In this document: positions 1-3,043 of the stretch, in pieces | Layout of the letters: every line of letters starts with the position of its first letter | How positions within the stretch are numbered: the stretch's first letter is position 1 | Origin: Deltaproteobacteria bacterium | GTDB taxonomy: Bacteria; Desulfobacterota; Desulfarculia; Desulfarculales; Desulfarculaceae | Reading direction: 5' to 3' | Length of the DNA: 5,858 bases | Assembly (NCBI GenBank): GCA_021815655.1 | Contig: JAKAGJ010000171.1 | Coordinates: 1-5,858 of the forward strand | Program-made: the position numbers and the translations under genes | Notes under the pieces: generated by a model | Told to the model about the DNA's origin: nothing | The model's database searches: none | Seen by the model: only the letters and a program-made list of their open reading frames with translations

Positions 1-1
1 T

Positions 2-61
2 CTGGCCATCAGCGATCCGGCCGGTTTTGCCGCTCTGGCCAGCGTGGCCAAGGCGGTTTAG
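2..61 (+). CDS. C-terminal end of an unidentified protein (partial, runs off the left edge)
   Basis: Reading from base 2 gives 19 codons ending in a TAG stop at 59-61. The peptide ends ...SDPAGFAALASVAKAV, an Ala/Val-rich tail. Third codon positions are mostly G or C, as in the other genes here. The other two plus frames of the same stretch give Arg/Trp/Pro-rich strings less like protein. The fragment is too short to assign to a family. In related bacteria a short MerR-type gene like the next one often follows pheT or ihfA, but this tail is not recognisable as either. A co-oriented gene ends 95 nt before the merR-type gene, so the two could share a transcript unless the inverted repeat at 96-129 interrupts it. 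Confidence 0.5.
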   Translation: MAISDPAGFAALASVAKAV

Positions 62-95
62 GCCCCCGGTCCGCATCGCCTACCCTGCTGGCCAT

Positions 96-129
96 CAGGT
101 CCCCGCGCCTTGACCCGCGCGGGGACCTG
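96..129 (+). promoter_or_regulatory. Perfect 13-bp inverted repeat before the MerR-type gene
   Basis: Bases 96-108 (CAGGTCCCCGCGC) are the exact reverse complement of 117-129, with an 8-nt loop at 109-116. It lies 35 nt after the stop of the partial upstream gene and 27 nt before the MerR-type start codon. As RNA it would form a very stable hairpin. No T-run follows on the plus strand (CCCCCAAACC comes next), so it is not a standard intrinsic terminator. Possibilities are a Rho-assisted terminator or 3'-end stabiliser for the upstream gene, or a dyad operator. MerR-family proteins do bind dyads, but usually inside a promoter spacer, and no clear -35/-10 pair brackets this one. Confidence 0.55.
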
Positions 130-156
130 CCCCCAAACCAGGCCCTGGGAGGGTAG

Positions 157-588
157 ATGGACAAGCCTCCGCTCCCCTCAAAGCCCTACTTCCGCATCGG
201 CGAAGTGGCGGAGCTTTTGGGAGTCGAGACCTACGTCCTGCGCTACTGGGAAAGCGAATTCCCCCAGCTAAAACCGGTGCGCGCTCCCAGCCGCCAGCGT
301 CTCTACCGCCGGGTCGACGTCGAAACCCTCTTGTATATCAAGGGCCTGCTCCACGAGGAAGGCTACACCATCGCCGGGGCAAAGCGCCGTCTGGACGAGG
401 TGAAGGCCGCGCGAGCGCCTTTGGCAACCTCCCCCGCCGCCACCAAGGGGCAGCAATCCCTGGCCCTGACGCCGCCCTCTGAGCCGGCCCTGGCCGATGC
501 GCAAGCAAACCCGACCCCCGCCGCCCCACCGCCGGTGGTGCTGGAGGTGCTTGGCGAGCTGCGCGATCTGCTCAAGAAGCTGTCCTGA
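157..588 (+). CDS. MerR-type DNA-binding transcriptional regulator, short form
   Basis: A 143-aa protein. Residues 11-80 form a MerR-type winged helix-turn-helix: YFRIGEVAELLGV is the recognition HTH, LRYWESEFPQLKP the following helix and turn, RLYRRVDVETLLYIKGLL the wing and next helix, and EEGYTIAGAKRRL the closing helix. Residues about 84-125 are a Pro/Ala-rich linker with no predicted structure. A short amphipathic helix ends the protein (about 127-143, VVLEVLGELRDLLKKLS) and could serve for dimerisation. There is no effector domain and not a single cysteine, so metal or redox sensing in the manner of MerR, CueR or SoxR is unlikely. The start is supported by GGGAGG at 147-152, 4 nt before the ATG. 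Target genes and signal cannot be told from sequence. Confidence 0.9.
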   Translation: MDKPPLPSKPYFRIGEVAELLGVETYVLRYWESEFPQLKPVRAPSRQRLYRRVDVETLLYIKGLLHEEGYTIAGAKRRLDEVKAARAPLATSPAATKGQQSLALTPPSEPALADAQANPTPAAPPPVVLEVLGELRDLLKKLS

Positions 589-637
589 TTCTTCAGCCCA
601 CTGCTCTCAATGGGTTAGCCTGGCAACCAACAGCCGG

Positions 638-676
638 GCGGGGGTGTACCCCGCTGTCTTGCCGGGGCGCGGCCCC
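638..676 (+). terminator. Two small hairpins between convergent genes, possible terminator of the MerR-type gene
   Basis: Bases 638-643 (GCGGGG) pair with 649-654 (CCCCGC) around a 5-nt loop, followed by the weakly T-rich TGTCTT at 655-660. A second hairpin pairs 664-668 (GGGGC) with 672-676 (GCCCC) around a 3-nt loop. They lie 49 nt past the MerR-type stop and just beyond the 3' end of the oppositely oriented HIT gene. The T-run is poor, so this is at best a weak intrinsic terminator on the plus strand. On the minus strand no T-run follows. Confidence 0.35.
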
Positions 677-681
677 TAGCC

Positions 682-1134
682 CTACCGGGTCTTCTGGGCC
701 GCCAGGAGCCGCTGGGCGGCCTCGGCCAGGGCCTGGGGCTGGCCCAGGCCGGCCAGGTGCGTGGGTGCCTCCTGGAAGCGCTCCAGGGCGTTGAAGAAGC
801 CGTCCAGCACCTCGCCCTGGCGGGTGGGCACCAGAAAAATGTGGGTGTGGGGTATGCGCCGGCCCCGGGCATACATGGTCACCATCTCCGGCTGGAAGGC
901 CTCCATCAGCAGGTTGGCGCCCTGGCGGGCTATTTCGAAGAGGCTGGCCGTCTCCGGCGCGCTTAGCTCATGCCACCAGGGCACGTGGCGCCGGGGGATG
1001 ACCAGGCAGTGCCCCTGGCTGAAGGGATTGATGTCCAGGATGCACAGGGTGTGAGGGTCTTGCAGGATGACCTGGGCCGGGGCGCTGCCGGCGGCGATGG
1101 CGCAGAAAACGCAGGCTGTCTGTTCGGAAGGCAT
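682..1134 (-). CDS. HIT-family (histidine triad) nucleotide-binding protein, divergent active site
   Basis: A 150-aa protein from the ATG at 1134-1132. That start is preferred because GGGAGG lies 4 nt upstream (1139-1144), the same arrangement as the MerR-type gene. An upstream TTG at 1149 and ATG at 1146 are in frame, but using them would put the ribosome binding site inside the coding sequence. HIT proteins hydrolyse or transfer nucleotidyl groups, for example AMP from adenosine phosphoramidates or Ap4A. C8-x2-C11 with H50 and H96 matches the zinc site of Hint-type members. The region DINPFSQGHCLVIPRRH (34-50) is the conserved nucleotide-binding core. The triad reads H96-T-H98-I-F100-L-V: the central nucleophilic His is present, but the third His is Phe and the usual Gly/Gln before the triad is absent (ARGRRIP). 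The C-terminal 45 residues extend past the core. Real substrate unknown. Confidence 0.88.
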   Translation of the reverse strand: MPSEQTACVFCAIAAGSAPAQVILQDPHTLCILDINPFSQGHCLVIPRRHVPWWHELSAPETASLFEIARQGANLLMEAFQPEMVTMYARGRRIPHTHIFLVPTRQGEVLDGFFNALERFQEAPTHLAGLGQPQALAEAAQRLLAAQKTR

Positions 1135-1153
1135 ATCTCCTCCCATCAAGATT

Positions 1154-1285
1154 GTCCTTGGCCAAGCCCTGGCTTCAAGCGGGCCAGGAAGGCCCGCCGG
1201 GCGCCACAGCGCCCGGGAGACCGGGCAAAACCGCGTTTTGCCCGGGCGATGCGCGGTCCAAGGACACGGATGTCCTTGGCCGCGC
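1154..1285. repeat. Cluster of inverted repeats (structured intergenic element), flanked by a 10-bp direct repeat
   Basis: This non-coding stretch between two minus-strand genes holds four hairpins in succession: 1181-1185/1191-1195 (5 bp); 1197-1204/1209-1216 (8 bp, CACA loop); 1221-1230/1236-1245 (10 bp, CCGGGCAAAA with TTTTGCCCGG, loop CCGCG); and 1251-1256 plus 1258-1265 with 1272-1279 plus 1280-1285 (14 bp, one bulged T at 1257, 6-nt loop). The 10-mer GTCCTTGGCC occurs at 1154-1163 and again at 1272-1281, with GGTCCAAGGAC inverted at 1255-1265. The last hairpin begins 7 nt past the stop of the minus-strand gene at 1292-1492 and could end or stabilise its mRNA, though no T-run follows. 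It may be a dispersed palindromic repeat or part of an RNA leader of the HIT gene. Confidence 0.7.
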
Positions 1286-1291
1286 TCTAGC

Positions 1292-1492
1292 TTAGATCGG
1301 CCGGGCGATGACCGTGATCTTCTTGTCCAGAAACTTGCCGTAGAGGCGCACGGCCCGCTCCAGGTATTCGGGGAAGGGAACCCCGTGCTCGGCGGCCTTG
1401 TGGCGCGCCCGCTCCAGCATGGCCGCGTCCACCACCACCAGGGAGGACACCCGCACCTTCTCGCCCCGCAGGGCCTTGTCCTTCGCGTTCAT
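1292..1492 (-). CDS. Small ribbon-helix-helix-like protein, function unknown
   Basis: A 66-aa protein with the layout of a ribbon-helix-helix (CopG/Arc-like) DNA-binding unit. A basic N-terminus (MNAKDKALRGEK) is followed by a beta strand at 13-21 (VRVSSLVVV), then helix A at about 22-36 (DAAMLERARHKAAEHG), a short VPF turn, and helix B at about 41-57 (PEYLERAVRLYGKFLDK). This is a fold reading from the pattern, not a motif match. Members usually act as dimeric repressors, often autoregulating or serving as antitoxins, but no toxin gene adjoins. The ATG at 1492-1490 has only a weak GCAGG-type ribosome site 3-7 nt upstream. The gene is divergent from the metallo-hydrolase gene across 79 nt. 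Codon use resembles its neighbours. A short enzyme-associated protein cannot be excluded. Confidence 0.7.
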   Translation of the reverse strand: MNAKDKALRGEKVRVSSLVVVDAAMLERARHKAAEHGVPFPEYLERAVRLYGKFLDKKITVIARPI

Positions 1493-1571
1493 GCCTGCCT
1501 GCCCTGTTCTTTGCTATATTGAGTGGGCGGACGACACTTCCCCGCGCCCCAGGCGCTAGAGGTAATATAGC
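1493..1571. promoter_or_regulatory. Divergent control region with a 9-bp inverted repeat forming two facing extended -10 elements
   Basis: TGCTATATT at 1512-1520 (plus) is the exact inverse of AATATAGCA at 1564-1572, so each strand reads TGCTATATT towards the other. TGnTATATT resembles a sigma-70 extended -10 element. The plus copy would start transcription near 1527 and give the hydrolase gene a leader of about 45 nt. The minus copy would start near 1557 for the small gene. No convincing -35 hexamers are seen, as extended -10 promoters allow. Between the arms a small hairpin (1544-1548/1552-1556) lies just before the hydrolase ribosome site AGAGGT at 1558-1563. The repeat could also be an operator. 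The AT-rich arms stand out against the GC-rich surroundings. Confidence 0.45.
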
Positions 1572-2501
1572 ATGGAAATCATCTTTCTCGGCAGCGGCGG
1601 GGCCTGGGGACTGCCCGAGCATCAATGCCCCTGCGCCACCTGCCGCCACCTGCGGAGCATCGGCCAGCGCCGCATGCGCACCAGTCTGTGGGTGGAGGCC
1701 GGCGCCCCCATACTCATCGATCCCGGCCCGGACCTGCGCGCCCAGATCATGGCTCACGACCTGCCCCGGCCGGCAGCGGTGCTCATCACCCACGAGCACC
1801 ACGACCACTACCTGGGCCTGGACGAGTTGCTTTGCTATCGCCGCAACCGGCCCCCGGCCGATTGGCGGCCCATCCCCACCTATGCCCACCCCCAGGCCTG
1901 GCCGGCCATCGAGCAGCGCTTCGCCTACCTCATTCCCAGCCTGCTGGACAAGCGCCCGGCCCTGCCCGGCCAGCCCCTGGAGGGCGCGCCCTTTGGCCCG
2001 GAGCTTGTCTGCACGCCGGTAAAGACCGACCACGGGCCGGTGCCCAAGGGCTCCCTGGGCTACATCCTGGAGGAGCGCCGGCGGGGGCGCGAGTACCGCC
2101 TGGGCTATACCAGCGACCTGGTGCGCACGGTGGAGCCCCTGGCCCTGGCCTACCTGGACTGCCTGGTGTGCCAGTGCCACTTCCTCAACGAACCTCAGGT
2201 CAACCGGGCCAACCACCTGAGCCTGCAAAACGCCCTGCCCCTGCTCAAGGCCTGGCGGCCGGGGCGGGCGTTCTTCGTGCACCTGTCCTGCCAGGACACC
2301 ATCCCCGGCGACGAGCCGGCCAACGCCATGCTGAAGAAATACGCGCCCGCCGCGCCCCTGCGCGACCCCCAGGGCCAGGCCTACCCCATACCCCGGGACC
2401 AGGCCTCCTGGCAGGCCACGGTGGACCGGGTGCTGGCCGATCACGGCCTGGAACTGCCGGCCTTGGTGGCCCTGGACGGCCTGCGGGTAAAGCTGTGCTG
2501 A
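1572..2501 (+). CDS. PhnP-like metallo-beta-lactamase-fold hydrolase
   Basis: A 309-aa protein, probably cytoplasmic, with no signal peptide. The N-terminus MEIIFLGSGGAWGLPEHQCP opens the beta-lactamase fold. C19-x-C21-x2-C24 matches the extra structural zinc site of PhnP. LIDPGPDLR (48-56) follows. The metal motif T73-H74-E-H76-H-D78-H79 is intact. H154 (DHG), D182 (YTSD) and H237 (VHLSC) supply the remaining ligands, and N214-H215-L-S corresponds to the catalytic HLS region. All expected metal ligands are therefore present, favouring a di-metal phosphodiesterase. PhnP itself cleaves phosphoribosyl cyclic phosphate, but no phn genes are visible and the substrate here is unknown. PqqB shares the Cys motif but lacks HxHxDH, so is less likely. 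The protein is longer than typical PhnP (about 250 aa) because of a C-terminal extension. AGAGGT lies 8 nt before the ATG. The 3' end overlaps the nuclease gene. Confidence 0.92.
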   Translation: MEIIFLGSGGAWGLPEHQCPCATCRHLRSIGQRRMRTSLWVEAGAPILIDPGPDLRAQIMAHDLPRPAAVLITHEHHDHYLGLDELLCYRRNRPPADWRPIPTYAHPQAWPAIEQRFAYLIPSLLDKRPALPGQPLEGAPFGPELVCTPVKTDHGPVPKGSLGYILEERRRGREYRLGYTSDLVRTVEPLALAYLDCLVCQCHFLNEPQVNRANHLSLQNALPLLKAWRPGRAFFVHLSCQDTIPGDEPANAMLKKYAPAAPLRDPQGQAYPIPRDQASWQATVDRVLADHGLELPALVALDGLRVKLC

Positions 2502-3043
2502 GGCCCCGGCGCATCGGGCCGGCCCTGTGGCTGGCCCCGGTCCTGACCCTGACCCTGGTTCTGGCCCTTCTGGCCGGGGCGGCGGCGGCGGCGGACTGGG
2601 TGCCGGTGCTCTTTGTCAACGACGGCGACACCATCACCGTGCGCCTGCACGGGCGCAAGGAGCTGGTGCGCCTGTTGGGGGTGGACGCGCCGGAGACCGG
2701 CCACAGCCTTAAATTGCGGCGCGCCGCCCGCCAGGCCGGGCGCACCCCCCAGGAGGAGGCCCGCCTGGGCCAGATGGCGCGGGGCTTCGTGCTGGAGTTG
2801 TTGCCCCGGGGCAGCCGGGTGCGCCTGGAGGGCGACGCCCGGGCCGGAGAGCGCGACCGCTACGGGCGGCTCCTGGCCTATGTGTATCTACAAAACGGCC
2901 AACTGCTCAACGCCCTGCTGCTGCAAGAGGGTCAGGCCCGCGTCTATGGGGCCTGCCACTGCGCCCGCCTGGGCCAGTTCAAGATATGGGAGGCCCAAGC
3001 CAGGGCCCAGGGCCGGGGCCTGTGGCCCCTGGGCGGCCCTTAG
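2495..3043 (+). CDS. Secreted staphylococcal-nuclease-like (thermonuclease) protein
   Basis: A 182-aa protein. The frame has no ATG near its start; the GTG at 2495-2497 is the best start because it lies directly before a signal peptide and overlaps the preceding stop by 7 nt, typical of translational coupling. The signal peptide has a basic n-region (RPRR), a long hydrophobic core (about 10-28) and probable cleavage after the Ala run near residue 33. The nuclease domain spans about 36-170. V41-N-D-G-D45-T matches the calcium-binding Asp. V58-R59-L-L-G-V-D64-A-P-E67 supplies the catalytic Arg, the second Asp and the catalytic Glu. R122-Y-G-R125-L-L-A-Y-V-Y supplies the second catalytic Arg. 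All core catalytic positions of staphylococcal nuclease are thus present, so it is predicted to be an active Ca2+-dependent phosphodiesterase outside the cytoplasm. A lone Cys pair (CHC, after VYGA) lies near the C-terminus. Use in DNA scavenging or biofilm turnover would be inference. Confidence 0.9.
   Translation: MLRPRRIGPALWLAPVLTLTLVLALLAGAAAAADWVPVLFVNDGDTITVRLHGRKELVRLLGVDAPETGHSLKLRRAARQAGRTPQEEARLGQMARGFVLELLPRGSRVRLEGDARAGERDRYGRLLAYVYLQNGQLLNALLLQEGQARVYGACHCARLGQFKIWEAQARAQGRGLWPLGGP

Noticed and set aside
589..681. Possible tRNA gene after the MerR-type gene
   Set aside because: tRNA genes are common near this kind of regulator, but no acceptor stem, TTC-type T-loop or anticodon arm can be assembled here.
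1135..1149. Longer HIT protein start (TTG at 1149 or ATG at 1146)
   Set aside because: It would include the GGGAGG ribosome site within the coding sequence. The ATG at 1134 sits 4 nt after it.
1151..1178. Minus-strand sigma-70-like promoter for the HIT gene (TTGAAG, 16 nt, GACAAT)
   Set aside because: Each hexamer matches 4 of 6, but the predicted start would fall on the ribosome site, leaving almost no leader. Too weak to annotate.
1287..2444. 385-codon minus-strand frame antisense to the hydrolase gene
   Set aside because: The plus frame has complete metal-binding motifs; the antisense translation has no motif and no ribosome site.
1625..2494. Upstream part of the nuclease reading frame, open for 290 codons before the GTG
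   Set aside because: It is a Pro/Arg/Gly-rich shadow of the hydrolase gene. The signal peptide begins right after 2495, so translation should start there.
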